A stretch of 64,000 nt of DNA from Veillonella sp. (lineage in GTDB: Bacteria > Bacillota > Negativicutes > Veillonellales > Veillonellaceae), in NCBI RefSeq assembly GCF_018364065.1, contig NZ_JAGZMO010000010.1, positions 1 through 64,000 of the forward strand, in the 5' to 3' direction. Numbering within the stretch: position 1 is the first letter of the stretch; each line of letters begins with the position of its first letter. The notes beneath the pieces are model-generated. The model made no database searches and was not told the origin of the DNA. It saw nothing but the letters and a program-made list of their open reading frames with translations. Both the position numbers and the translations under genes were made by a program. This document shows, in pieces, positions 21,128 to 29,991 of the stretch.

Positions 21128-22381
21128 TTATCTGGCAGAGTCTACAGCCATTCCATCTACTTCTTCGTCAGCGTGATTTACTTCTACTTCGGTTGCCACA
21201 GGTTCAGATTGTTTGTTAGTCCAAGCGAGGTACGCACAGATAATGAGGCTGACTAAGGTAATAATGCCCATTGGCCATGGTGTACCATTTGCAAATACAG
21301 CCAAACCGATAGAGGACACAATGCCGCTGCCGTACTGCAAGGAACCGATAAGAGCGGCTGCTGTACCGGCTTTACGACCGGCCATGTTAAGAGCTGCTGC
21401 AGTGGCACAGGCAGCGATAATACCGTTTGTACCGAAGATTACGATTACGGATGCAATAACACCGGCTACACCAAGCCAATTTGTACCGATTAATACTAAC
21501 AATACTACGGCGCCGATCAAAGCGATGGCCGTAGAGGCGCGTAACAATGTATCTAAAGTATAACGACGTACTAAACGACGGTTAAAGAAGCTGGCAATGA
21601 TAACGCCGATAACATTGGCGGCGAATAAAGAGCCATAATAAATTTCAGGAATTCCATAATAGGTAATATATACGAATGGTGTACCTGCGATGATGGCGTA
21701 AGCTGCCATATAGAAGAAAGCAACTACGAGCGTATATTTCATAAACGCTGTATCTTTCATCAATTCACCGTACACTTTAAACGCATTTAAAATGCCGTCT
21801 TTACGACGACGTTCTTCCGGCCAGGTTTCAGGCAAAGCCAATACAGCCACACCGATCAGAATACCGATTACGGCTACTACCCAGAAGATTGTCTGCCAAG
21901 GAGCAAAGGTTACGATGAAACCGCCCATGGAAGGACCAACGATTGGCGCTACGGCCATAACCATAGTAATCAAGGATAATTTATCAGCTGCATCAGTTAC
22001 AGAATATCTGTCGCGAATCATCGCTCTGGATAACATTGGGCCTACGCAGGCACCTACGGCCTGGAATACACGCCAGATAACAAGGCTTGTCATGGATGTG
22101 GCCATGGCACAACCGATAGTACCGATAACGAATAATACAGAACCCATAATCAGCGGTTTAATGCGGCCGATGCGGTCACTGATTGGACCCCATACGAGCT
22201 GCGCAATCATAAATCCGAATAAGTATCCGCTGATAGTTAATTCTGCGCCCGGCCCCAACATTTCAGACATGACAGGCATGGCCGGTAAGTATACGTCGGT
22301 AGCCAGGGAGTTGACCGCCATAAGGGCGGCCAATATTCCGAGGAATATCATATTATTATTTCTTAAACTTGCTAGATTCAT
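21128..22381 (-). CDS. Bcr/CflA-family MFS drug efflux transporter
   Basis: Inner-membrane proton-driven multidrug exporter of the major facilitator superfamily, 417 residues with about 12 predicted membrane helices. The N-terminal helix motif ATDVYLPAMPVM and the loop GPISDRIGRIKPL are typical of the Bcr/CflA branch. I place the start at 22381 rather than at an upstream in-frame ATG (22399). The upstream ATG overlaps the ribosome-binding site GGGAGAGG, which stands about 8 bases before the MNLASLR start. It lies 35 bases after the SDR gene on the same strand with no terminator between, so the two probably share a transcript. The substrate is unknown. Confidence 0.9.
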   Translation of the reverse strand: MNLASLRNNNMIFLGILAALMAVNSLATDVYLPAMPVMSEMLGPGAELTISGYLFGFMIAQLVWGPISDRIGRIKPLIMGSVLFVIGTIGCAMATSMTSLVIWRVFQAVGACVGPMLSRAMIRDRYSVTDAADKLSLITMVMAVAPIVGPSMGGFIVTFAPWQTIFWVVAVIGILIGVAVLALPETWPEERRRKDGILNAFKVYGELMKDTAFMKYTLVVAFFYMAAYAIIAGTPFVYITYYGIPEIYYGSLFAANVIGVIIASFFNRRLVRRYTLDTLLRASTAIALIGAVVLLVLIGTNWLGVAGVIASVIVIFGTNGIIAACATAAALNMAGRKAGTAAALIGSLQYGSGIVSSIGLAVFANGTPWPMGIITLVSLIICAYLAWTNKQSEPVATEVEVNHADEEVDGMAVDSAR

Positions 22382-22416
22382 TATAAAAACCTCTCCCATA
22401 TCTTAGTCATACTTAA

Positions 22417-23250
22417 TTATTCAATAATATCTGTGGATGCGGCCACTTCGGTTTGTTTCTTATAAGCCGCTACGCGTTCTTCCAAGCGTTCAATGGTTGC
22501 TTGTAATGCTTGAGAACCCAACACCATGTGAAGTGGTGTATCTTCACGATCTACGCTTTCAATAATGCGAGTCGCCATTTTAACAGGATCACCAACAGCC
22601 AAACCCTTCTTCGGATCCAGCATGTTCAAGAAGCCATGTACATGATCATATTCAGGCATTAAGTCAGCCACTTGCGCGCTGCCGTAACGGAATTCTGTAC
22701 GTGCACCGCCCGGTTCAACGATGGTTACTTTCACATTGAAGGCCGCTACTTCTTGTGCAACGGATTCACAGAACCCTTCCACGCCGAACTTAGTGGCATG
22801 GTACAAAGAATTTGACGGATAGGCAACTTGCCCGCCGTAGGACGAAATCTGAATGATGTGTCCATGTTTTTGACGGCGCAAGTAAGGCAATGCACTGCGA
22901 ATGAAGGTAATGGAACCGGTCAAGTTCGTCGCAATAATATGTTCCACCTGTTCATCGCTCAACTCTTCAGCCGCTCCGAATAAACCGTAGCCCGCGTTGG
23001 AGATAATAACATCGATGGTACCGTGTTCTTTAAACGCCTGCTGCACAACCGTGCGTGTAGCTGGAACGCTTGTCACATCAAGTATTTGGCAATCAAAGGT
23101 TTTCGGATATTTTTCAATCAAATCTTTTACTTTTTCTTTATTGCGTACCGTACCGATTACAGTGTCGCCTTTTTCCAACAACTGTTTCGTCATTTCTAAA
23201 CCAAATCCGCTGGATACGCCGGTAATTAACCAAGTTTTATTCATAGTCAT
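22417..23250 (-). CDS. Short-chain dehydrogenase/reductase (SDR)
   Basis: Cytosolic NAD(P)-dependent oxidoreductase of the classical SDR family, 277 residues, close to the usual 250-280. Visible motifs: nucleotide-binding TGVSSGFG near residues 10-17, the structural NAG (SNAGYG), catalytic Ser in ISSYGG, and the active-site YHATK. The start is supported by GAGGGGG about 8 bases before the ATG. First gene of a likely two-gene operon with the efflux pump, downstream of a LysR regulator and a LysR-type palindrome; it may belong to a stress or detoxification response. The substrate cannot be inferred. Confidence 0.9.
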   Translation of the reverse strand: MTMNKTWLITGVSSGFGLEMTKQLLEKGDTVIGTVRNKEKVKDLIEKYPKTFDCQILDVTSVPATRTVVQQAFKEHGTIDVIISNAGYGLFGAAEELSDEQVEHIIATNLTGSITFIRSALPYLRRQKHGHIIQISSYGGQVAYPSNSLYHATKFGVEGFCESVAQEVAAFNVKVTIVEPGGARTEFRYGSAQVADLMPEYDHVHGFLNMLDPKKGLAVGDPVKMATRIIESVDREDTPLHMVLGSQALQATIERLEERVAAYKKQTEVAASTDIIE

Positions 23251-23330
23251 TGTTATGTCCCCCTCAAACTAAATCGTTTTTATACACATATTTTAAATTT
23301 ACTTATCATATCTAAACTTTTAAATGTTAT

Positions 23331-23355
23331 GTTACAATCATTTACCAATTGTTAC
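23331..23355. promoter_or_regulatory. Candidate LysR-type operator upstream of the SDR gene
   Basis: GTTACAAT (23331-23338) and ATTGTTAC (23348-23355) form an imperfect inverted repeat (7 of 8 matching) with a 9-base centre. This spacing fits the T-N11-A architecture of LysR binding sites. It lies about 80 bases upstream of the SDR start, and the LysR gene is the next gene upstream. Binding is inference. Confidence 0.4.
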
Positions 23356-23472
23356 TTTAACTTGTTCATCACTGTTTTTATTAACTTATCCACCACTTAC
23401 TACAGCTTGTTTTGCCGTTTCCGTTACTGTATTTCGTGGTTCGTGATTCACTTTCTGTAATTATAATAAAAC

Positions 23473-23510
23473 AAAACGACTGTAAGAACAATTCTTATTA
23501 CAGTCGTTTT
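23473..23510 (-). terminator. Terminator of the LysR gene
   Basis: Arms AAAACGACTGTAA and TTACAGTCGTTTT form a strong hairpin. On the minus strand it is followed by a T-rich stretch. It separates the regulator from the SDR/MFS operon. Confidence 0.8.
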
Positions 23511-23576
23511 CAATAAGCAAATCTAATGTATTCTGTTTTTAGTTTTTGGGGCAAGACGTTTGCACCTGATTTACAC

Positions 23577-24482
23577 CTATTTCACGATGCTTTCCGTGCC
23601 GACGCCGAAGCTGTCCATCATGGTATAGAGGAACTCTTTTACGAGCTGGCTCTTTCGTTCTTTCTTCGCAAACACGCCATAGGTGCGTCGCAGTTGTTCA
23701 GATCCGTTGCGAAGTGTGAGCATCATTACCCGTTCGTTGAAGAATGCATTTTCATCCGGCCGTTCCACAATCATGTAGCCCCGGTTGCTCAGTACAAGAA
23801 GACGTGCTTCTTCAATGTTTTCCACGTAAATAAAGTCGCTCTTCACGCCTACATCGTTGCGATAAAAGGCCGCTTCAATATCTCGCTGTTCTTTCGACGC
23901 CAGCAAGATACAAGGTATATTCTTTAAATCGTCCAGATTTACCGTTTCCAGGTTGCTAATCGGATTTGCCTTGGCAATTTCAACAAACAGCGGATTGCGG
24001 CGCAACACCACATTCACATAGTCATCGGAAAATGCACGGCGCTGGTCATTGAAAGCCACCTGGATTTTATCATTGCGAAGCATCCAGTAGAGCTCCTCAT
24101 GGGTGCCGCTGGTTACGTGAATCGACACGTTCGGATGTGTTTCGTAGAACTTGGCCACGCTCTCCTGGATTTCAGGGCCGCTATAGTCTATGACATAGCC
24201 AAAGTACAAGGTGTCGCCCTTGTCATGGTCTATACGCTTCACATCACTGCATAACTTTTCATAATCCGCTAGCAACACCGTGCCTCGCTGCGCGAATAAT
24301 TCCCCCGCCGGGGTCAATGAAAAGGTACGATTGTGGCGAATGAGCAACTGAACCCCCAGTTCCTGCTCCAAGGCCTTTATTTGTTGTGAAATGGCGGACT
24401 GGGAAATATTACACGACTCCGCCGCCTCCGTGAAATTATGATATTTAACAACGGCTAAAAAAAATCGCAACTGTGTTAACAT
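23577..24482 (-). CDS. LysR-family transcriptional regulator
   Basis: DNA-binding regulator of 301 residues. Residues 1-60 form the LysR winged helix-turn-helix (FTEAAESCNISQSAISQQIKAL, then LFIRHNR-like LLIRHNRTFSLTPAG). The remaining ~210 residues are the periplasmic-binding-protein-like effector domain. Start ATG at 24482 is preceded by a weak GGGG site. It is transcribed in the same direction as the SDR/MFS genes, not divergently as is most common for LysR, but a LysR-like palindrome lies before the SDR gene. The effector is unknown. Confidence 0.92.
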   Translation of the reverse strand: MLTQLRFFLAVVKYHNFTEAAESCNISQSAISQQIKALEQELGVQLLIRHNRTFSLTPAGELFAQRGTVLLADYEKLCSDVKRIDHDKGDTLYFGYVIDYSGPEIQESVAKFYETHPNVSIHVTSGTHEELYWMLRNDKIQVAFNDQRRAFSDDYVNVVLRRNPLFVEIAKANPISNLETVNLDDLKNIPCILLASKEQRDIEAAFYRNDVGVKSDFIYVENIEEARLLVLSNRGYMIVERPDENAFFNERVMMLTLRNGSEQLRRTYGVFAKKERKSQLVKEFLYTMMDSFGVGTESIVK

Positions 24483-24499
24483 ATGAACCCCTGCTCTCT

Positions 24500-24542
24500 A
24501 CTGCTTTTACTTCATTTACTGCTCTTACTTCGTTTATTGCTC
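24500..24542. repeat. 18-bp tandem repeat upstream of lysR
   Basis: Two consecutive 18-base units (24500-24517 and 24518-24535) differ at two positions, followed by a partial third. The shared core is ACTGCT then TTACTTC. It occupies the short spacer between the lysR start and the upstream terminator. Confidence 0.7.
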
Positions 24543-24548
24543 GTCAAA

Positions 24549-24590
24549 AAAAGACTACCTCGCCATGGCGAAATAGTCTCTTTAGTCTTA
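24549..24590 (-). terminator. Terminator after the 49-residue membrane protein gene
   Basis: AGACTA and TAGTCT enclose a TCGCCATGGCGA palindrome. On the minus strand the hairpin runs into seven T. It immediately follows the stop codon of the small gene at 24595, which supports that gene being real. Confidence 0.8.
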
Positions 24591-24594
24591 ATTA

Positions 24595-24744
24595 TTATAA
24601 ATTACCGATACCGAATACCCAGAAAACCGCCAGGCGAGTAAAGCTCAAAAGTAAAATCACTTCAACCAAGAAGTGTAAAGTACCTTCCATGTTTTTGCCC
24701 AACTTGGATAAACCGGTTTTATACGCCATATCGCAACCGCACAT
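24595..24744 (-). CDS. Small membrane protein, 49 residues, unknown function
   Basis: A short gene on the minus strand that I do not recognise. The product begins MCGCDMAYKTG, has a basic/polar N-terminal third, and then one predicted membrane helix at about residues 24-45 (FLVEVILLLSF, then RLAVFWVFGIG), ending GNL. It has an excellent ribosome-binding site (GGAGGGG, about 6 bases before ATG) and is followed 5 bases after its stop by a perfect intrinsic terminator. These two signals are the main support. It stands alone between the LysR gene and the divergent LytS kinase. Cys2 and Cys4 form a CxC motif that could bind metal or be modified. Role unknown. Confidence 0.7.
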   Translation of the reverse strand: MCGCDMAYKTGLSKLGKNMEGTLHFLVEVILLLSFTRLAVFWVFGIGNL

Positions 24745-24893
24745 ATTCGTCCCCTCCTACCACACTTATGATGCCTACCATTTATCTTTATATTAGCAAA
24801 CAATAAATTCAAAATTTTCTATACCTATATAATACTATAAAACCCTGTATTTTCTCAATACTTCAATTAAAATATTTATATCAATTCCGCATA

Positions 24894-24902
24894 TGATATA
24901 AT
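24894..24902 (+). promoter_or_regulatory. Extended -10 promoter of the LytS kinase gene
   Basis: TG-A-TATAAT (TATAAT at 24897-24902) is an extended -10 element with no good -35. It would give a leader of about 85 bases before the ATG at 24996. Confidence 0.45.
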
Positions 24903-24995
24903 AAAACAAGAGTGTTTTTGATATTTTTATATATATGCTAATTTAAGTGTAGTAAAATTGTATGGATTACGAGTTTTGAAGTAAAGGTATCACAT

Positions 24996-26714
24996 ATGAG
25001 CATTGAAGTTTTATTATTTGAAATGATTAAACGCATCAGTATGGCGGTTGTTTTGGGCCTCATCGTTTCACAAATGCGTTTATTCGATCGTCTTATCGCC
25101 CACAAGTTGTCAGCGGGCGATAAAATTATTTTCGTTCTTCTCTTCTCCAGTATCGCCATCGCCGGTACATACGCCGGTATCCCGATTGATGATGCCCTGG
25201 CCAACTCACGTATGGTGGGCATCATGGCGGCCGGTCTCATTGCAGGACCTTTTATGGGTAGCGCCGTCGGCATCGTGTCCGGTATTCACCGCTACTCCTT
25301 GGGCGGCTTTACCGCCTTGGCCTGTGCCATCTCTTCCATCGTAGAAGGGGTTCTGGCCGGTATTGTGCAGAAGTATTATAAACGGACACCTGTGCCGTGG
25401 ACGGTCGCTTTAGTGGTAGGCTTCGTCGGCGAAGTGGTGCAAATGGCCATCATCCTATTGGTGGCGCAGCCATTCGAACAGGCCTATATATTGGTAAGCG
25501 ATATCGCCATTCCAATGATTATTGCCAACTCGTTGGGCTTGTCCCTATTTATTAAAATCACGAAGGACAGTCTTCACCAGCGTGAAATTCAAAAAGCCAG
25601 CCAGAATCAGAATATTTTGGCCATTGCCCGCGAAACGGTTCGTTACTTCCGTACCGGCCTCACACCGGAATCGGCAGCGGCCGTTGTGCGCATCATCAAG
25701 AAGCACAGTCTCTATGACGCGGTGTCTATCACCGATACGGCCCATGTATTGGCCTATATCGGCGCTGAAGTGGAACACCATGCACCGGGCGTGGCGGCTC
25801 ATTTGACAAACGTAACGTTAGACTCATTAAAATCAGGTACAATTCATATAGCCTACTCACCGCAGGAAATCGGCTGTACGGTACCGAACTGTTCGCTGAA
25901 GAGCGCCATCGTAGTACCGCTGATGATTAAGTCACGCATTATCGGGTCCCTGAAAATGTATTACACCGATCCGAACCACGTACCGGACGCATCGGACGTA
26001 GCCTTTGCGCAAGGCTTGGCAGACCTCTTCTCCACGCAGCTGGAACTTACGGAAATCGACCGTCAGCAGCAGATTACGGAAGCGGCGAAAATGCAGGCTC
26101 TCCATGCGCAGATTAATCCGCATTTCCTATTTAATACATTGAATACGATTTCGTCCCTCATTCGCACCAATCCGGAGCAGGCGCGACGACTTCTCATCAA
26201 GTTCTCCCAAATGTTCCGCTTCACCTTGCAATATAACGGACGCGTCATTTCCATTGAAAAAGAATGGGAGCAGGTTATGGCCTTCGTGGAAATTTCCATT
26301 GCGCGCCACGGAGACAAGCTCTTTGTAACGCATAATATTTCCCCGGAAATCTTCAGTTACGGCATCCCGTCCCTCACCTTGCAGCCGATTATCGAAAATG
26401 CTATCAAGCACGGCCTGCAGCCTCGTGAAGTGGGCGGCTCCATCGCCATCGAAGGGTACATGACCGACACGGATATTATCTTTACTGTAACGGATGACGG
26501 CGTAGGCTTCGACCGCGATCCGTCCTACTATCTGGAACATCCGCCACAAGGACATATCGGCTTGAGCAATGTGCATCGCCGACTCTATGGCCTGTACGGT
26601 CCTAAATACGGCCTCTCCGTCACATCCACGCCGGAAGAAGGCACCATCGTAACTATTAAAATTCCTAAAATTTCACCGGAAGAATACGCATCCTCTACAA
26701 CTGATGGGAACTAA
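24996..26714 (+). CDS. LytS-family sensor histidine kinase
   Basis: Membrane sensor kinase, 572 residues. Residues 1-185 hold five or six membrane helices of the 5TM-LytS/YhcK type (NSRMVGIMAAGLIAGPFMG, then GIHRYSLGG). A GAF-like domain covers ~215-350. The kinase core begins with the phosphoacceptor motif INPHFLFNTLN, with His376 as the likely phosphorylated residue. The N box is IIENAIKHG and the G box DDGVGFD. It pairs with the LytTR regulator 167 bases downstream. In E. coli the same kinase type (BtsS, YpdA) senses extracellular pyruvate and controls a CstA-like transporter, and a CstA gene lies next door here. The ribosome-binding site is only AAAGG. The ligand is inference. Confidence 0.92.
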   Translation: MSIEVLLFEMIKRISMAVVLGLIVSQMRLFDRLIAHKLSAGDKIIFVLLFSSIAIAGTYAGIPIDDALANSRMVGIMAAGLIAGPFMGSAVGIVSGIHRYSLGGFTALACAISSIVEGVLAGIVQKYYKRTPVPWTVALVVGFVGEVVQMAIILLVAQPFEQAYILVSDIAIPMIIANSLGLSLFIKITKDSLHQREIQKASQNQNILAIARETVRYFRTGLTPESAAAVVRIIKKHSLYDAVSITDTAHVLAYIGAEVEHHAPGVAAHLTNVTLDSLKSGTIHIAYSPQEIGCTVPNCSLKSAIVVPLMIKSRIIGSLKMYYTDPNHVPDASDVAFAQGLADLFSTQLELTEIDRQQQITEAAKMQALHAQINPHFLFNTLNTISSLIRTNPEQARRLLIKFSQMFRFTLQYNGRVISIEKEWEQVMAFVEISIARHGDKLFVTHNISPEIFSYGIPSLTLQPIIENAIKHGLQPREVGGSIAIEGYMTDTDIIFTVTDDGVGFDRDPSYYLEHPPQGHIGLSNVHRRLYGLYGPKYGLSVTSTPEEGTIVTIKIPKISPEEYASSTTDGN

Positions 26715-26822
26715 ATAGACACTATTTATAGCCTATTATATACATTATTACTGATAGATATATACAGTGTTACTGACAGAAACTAAGTAAACAGTTCCTA
26801 TCTATACAATCAACATATAACT

Positions 26823-26862
26823 AATCACTACATAATCACTACATAATCACTATATAATCACC
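26823..26862. repeat. 11-bp tandem repeat just before the LytTR gene
   Basis: AATCACTACAT at 26823-26833 and 26834-26844, AATCACTATAT at 26845-26855, then AATCACC. The period of 11 bases places every copy on the same face of the helix. It ends about 10 bases before the ribosome-binding site. It could be a regulator-binding array or simple slippage product. Confidence 0.75.
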
Positions 26863-26881
26863 ATTAAAAAGGAGGTCATCT

Positions 26882-27838
26882 ATGATACGTACGGTTTTAA
26901 TTGATGATGAAGCACCGGCTCGCGACGAGCTTCGCTACCTACTCACCACCAATCACTCCGATGTGATTTCGATTATCGGCGAGGCGGACAATGCCACTTC
27001 ATCCATTTCATTAATTACCAAGGAAAAACCGGATTTAATTTTCCTGGATATTCATATGCACGGCTTGTCCGGCTTGGAACTGGGCGAAGTGATTCGAGAT
27101 ATTTCGCCGAAGAGTAAAATTATCTTCGCCACCGCTTACGACGAATACGCTCTTAAAGCATTCGAGCTGCAAGCCTTGGACTATGTGGTAAAACCTATCG
27201 AAGAAGAACGACTTTCAAAAGCCATTCAACACGCTATGAAGGCGATTTACCCGAACGGCCTGCCGGGGAACGGTCAAAGCATGGGCGGTCAGACGGCGAA
27301 CGGGTCTATGGCGGGCGCTGATGGTAACGGAGCTGTTGGGGCCAGCGCAGCAGGCGGTTCGGGCACCTCCGCCATGAACGGTGTAACTAACCAGGCCGGC
27401 TTTGGTGCAAACGGCAACGGTGCTTCTGCATCAGGCACTATCGGTGACGGCTCCGCCGTGACCGGCACCATTGCCCCACAAGTACTGACTAACAAACTGG
27501 CCGTTGATGACGGAGCGCACATTTTACTGATTGACATCGACACCATCTCTTACATTACCGGTGAGTCGGGACGTTTAGAAGTTCACACTACGAACGGTAC
27601 GTACACGTCCAACAAAACCCTTACAGAACTGCAAGAGCGCCTGAAAGGCACTTCCCTCTATCGCGTACATCGCAGCTACATCGTAAACCTCAACCAGGTG
27701 CGCGAAGTGGTACCTTGGTTCAAAGGCACCTATTGGCTGCGCCTCCCTAGCCGCGCTAAGAAAGATACGGAGTTGATTGATATTCCTGTTAGTAAGGCAC
27801 AGGTAAAACCGATAAAAGAGCTACTGGGAATCAGTTAA
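26882..27838 (+). CDS. LytTR-family response regulator with a Gly/Ala/Asn-rich linker
   Basis: Cytosolic transcription factor, 318 residues. Residues 1-120 form a receiver domain with acidic pocket DDE (8-10), phospho-acceptor Asp56 (FLDIHMHG) and Lys104 (VVKPI). Residues ~205-318 are a LytTR DNA-binding domain (ITGESGRLEVHT, then LYRVHRSYIVNL). The linker at ~124-200 is unusual: about 75 residues rich in Gly, Ala, Asn and Ser with few charged residues, whereas family members normally have a short linker (about 245 residues in all). A perfect GGAGG stands 6 bases before the ATG. Partner of the upstream LytS kinase; probable target is the convergent cstA gene. Confidence 0.92.
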   Translation: MIRTVLIDDEAPARDELRYLLTTNHSDVISIIGEADNATSSISLITKEKPDLIFLDIHMHGLSGLELGEVIRDISPKSKIIFATAYDEYALKAFELQALDYVVKPIEEERLSKAIQHAMKAIYPNGLPGNGQSMGGQTANGSMAGADGNGAVGASAAGGSGTSAMNGVTNQAGFGANGNGASASGTIGDGSAVTGTIAPQVLTNKLAVDDGAHILLIDIDTISYITGESGRLEVHTTNGTYTSNKTLTELQERLKGTSLYRVHRSYIVNLNQVREVVPWFKGTYWLRLPSRAKKDTELIDIPVSKAQVKPIKELLGIS

Positions 27839-27866
27839 TCATTATTTACCACATGAACATTTAATA

Positions 27867-27909
27867 AGGCACGTTAACTCAACACCACATTGAGTCAACG
27901 TGCTTTTAT
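27867..27909 (+). terminator. Terminator of the LytS/LytTR operon
   Basis: GCACGTT plus ACTCAA pairs with TTGAGT plus AACGTGC, followed by TTTTATTTATT on the plus strand, 30 bases after the regulator stop codon. Confidence 0.85.
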
Positions 27910-27937
27910 TTATTATCCGACTCACCCATCCCCCCAA

Positions 27938-27976
27938 CACAAAAGGAGCTACCTTTCGGTAGCTCCTTTTGCATTT
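27938..27976. terminator. Bidirectional terminator between the LytTR gene and cstA
   Basis: AAAAGGAGCTACC and GGTAGCTCCTTTT form a perfect 13-base stem with a TTTC loop. T-rich ends on both strands let it serve both converging transcripts. Confidence 0.8.
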
Positions 27977-28161
27977 TATTGAGGTTCATCTATGTGATGT
28001 AAGGATTTGTTATGCTTATATCTATACAAAGTCAACCTGTTTTATTTTAGGGAAGCAAGTGATTAAGTGTATGAGGTATCGATTATACTTCCCAAAATAA
28101 TTTCAATATGTTTTCCTTTTCAGGAGTATATGCAATCCAATAAGGCCTAATTGACGATTAA
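27977..28161. other. Spacer after cstA
   Basis: No gene seen. A loose inverted repeat (GGGAAG at about 28050, CTTCCC at about 28090, both flanked by A/T runs) might form a second, large-looped hairpin after cstA. Confidence 0.35.
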
Positions 28162-29991
28162 TTAAACTTCGTCAGGTTGCATATCTTTCAAGGATTCCGC
28201 TTCAACGTCAGCTTCAGTACGGAAGTCCTGTTTTTGTTTTGCAAGGCGGATCCAGCTGCGAACAGCTTCAACCATTACGAGGGATACGAGTAAGAACATT
28301 ACAACACTTACTGCTACGAGCATCCATTTGCCTTCAGGAATGTAGTTCCAGAATACGTTTTCATAGTCAGCCATAACTGTGATGATGGCGATGAATACGC
28401 AAGGGATAGCGGTTACCCACGCATAGCGTTTGTGACCAAGGTGCATGATTACAGTTGTACCGATGGCTAAGCCCATAGTTGCTAACAACTGGTTGGATAC
28501 ACCGAATAATGGCCAGATTGTACCGATGTTACCTTGAAGTACTAAGTAGCCCCAAGCGAAACATACTAAGAAAGAGGAGAAGTATACACCTGGAGTCCAG
28601 TGAGTATCTTTCATTTTAGGAATTACCATACCAAGTAATTCTTGAACCATGTAACGGCTTACGCGAGTCCCTGTATCGATCAAAGTCAAGATGAACAATG
28701 CTTCGAACATGATACAGAAATGATACCAGTAGCTCATTAAGTGGCTCATGTTAGGAACTTTGGAGAAGATGTGAGCCATACCAACTGCAAGGGATACGGC
28801 ACCACCTGGACGGTGCATTAAATCTTCACCAACCATTTGGGATAATTGAGGTAATTCGTGAACTTGAAGACCCAATGTGGAGAATGTTTCCGCAGTGGAG
28901 TTGATTGCGAAGTAATCGTTTGGATGTAAGCTTGTTGCTGCGATCAAAGCCATCATAGCGATGAAAGCTTCAGTAAGCATAGCGCCGTAACCGATTGGCA
29001 ACATTTCTTTTTCGTTCATAATCATTTTAGGAGTTGTACCGGTGGATACAGTTGCATGGAAACCGGACAACGCACCGCAAGCGATCGTAATGAATACGAA
29101 TGGGATAGCGGAACCGTTAAGTACAGGGCCGCCGCCACCAACATATGCGGAGAATGCCGGCATTTGAAGAGTTGGCATAACTACGATGATACCTAAAGCC
29201 AAGGCACCGATTGTACCAACTTTTAAGTAAGTGGAAAGATATCCACGAGGAGCTAACAATAACCATACTGGAAGTGCTGCGGCGAAGAAGCTGTATACAG
29301 CAAGCATGATTTGGATGGAATGACGGTCCCAAGTGAAGTATGGAGCTAAAGAGGAATGAGCGATATCTGGACCGTAGATAACAGCAGCCATGATAAGAGC
29401 CATACCGATTACAGTAGCTTCACGGATTTGACCAGGACGTAACCAACGAAGATATACACCGATGAATACAGCGATTGGAATAGTAGCACTCACTGTGAAG
29501 AAGCCCCAAGGGGAATTTTCAAGAGAGTTGGCAACTACTGCAGCCATACCAGCCATGGTGATGATCAACAAGAACAAAGTAGCAAGCAAAGTACCCATGC
29601 CGGCTGCGCTGGAGATTTCAGCACGAGCGATATCGGCGATGGATTTACCTTGGTAGCGAACCGATGCGAATAAAAGTACAAAGTCATGTACTGCACCGGC
29701 TAATACGGAACCGATAAGGATCCATAAAACGCCAGGTAAATAACCGAACTGAGCTGCAATAACAGGACCAACAAGAGGACCTGCACCGGCGATAGCTGCG
29801 AAGTGCTGACCGAATGTAACCCATTTGTTAGTTGGTACATAGTCAACGCCGTCATTGATGGCAACTGCCGGAGTTGTACGATACTGATTTACAGTAAGAA
29901 CTTTGGCTGCAATAAAGGCGCCGTACAAGCGATAAGCGATCGCAAGAACGAGGGCCGATATAATAACCAAATAAAGACCGTTCATTTCCAT
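28162..29991 (-). CDS. cstA: CstA-family carbon starvation / pyruvate-type transporter
   Basis: Integral inner-membrane permease, 609 residues with some 15-16 predicted helices. The N-terminal half shows the family motif VPTNKWVTFGQHFAAIAGAGPLVGP and then GSVLAGAVHDF. The C-terminal half ends in a charged cytoplasmic tail. E. coli CstA and BtsT (YjiY) import peptides and/or pyruvate; for a lactate- and pyruvate-fermenting anaerobe pyruvate is plausible. The start at 29991 is supported by AGGAGG 9 bases upstream. It converges on a LytS/LytTR system of the type that controls BtsT, so regulation by that pair is likely. Length matches typical members (600-700). Confidence 0.92.
   Translation of the reverse strand: MEMNGLYLVIISALVLAIAYRLYGAFIAAKVLTVNQYRTTPAVAINDGVDYVPTNKWVTFGQHFAAIAGAGPLVGPVIAAQFGYLPGVLWILIGSVLAGAVHDFVLLFASVRYQGKSIADIARAEISSAAGMGTLLATLFLLIITMAGMAAVVANSLENSPWGFFTVSATIPIAVFIGVYLRWLRPGQIREATVIGMALIMAAVIYGPDIAHSSLAPYFTWDRHSIQIMLAVYSFFAAALPVWLLLAPRGYLSTYLKVGTIGALALGIIVVMPTLQMPAFSAYVGGGGPVLNGSAIPFVFITIACGALSGFHATVSTGTTPKMIMNEKEMLPIGYGAMLTEAFIAMMALIAATSLHPNDYFAINSTAETFSTLGLQVHELPQLSQMVGEDLMHRPGGAVSLAVGMAHIFSKVPNMSHLMSYWYHFCIMFEALFILTLIDTGTRVSRYMVQELLGMVIPKMKDTHWTPGVYFSSFLVCFAWGYLVLQGNIGTIWPLFGVSNQLLATMGLAIGTTVIMHLGHKRYAWVTAIPCVFIAIITVMADYENVFWNYIPEGKWMLVAVSVVMFLLVSLVMVEAVRSWIRLAKQKQDFRTEADVEAESLKDMQPDEV

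Noticed and set aside
22417..23250. Idea that the SDR/MFS genes are a transferred resistance cassette
   Set aside because: Base composition looks like that of neighbours, and there are no transposase, inverted repeats or integron features.
25545..26576. Minus-strand frames of 63-149 codons opposite the LytS kinase
   Set aside because: Antisense shadows of a well-supported gene, without ribosome-binding sites or recognisable domains.
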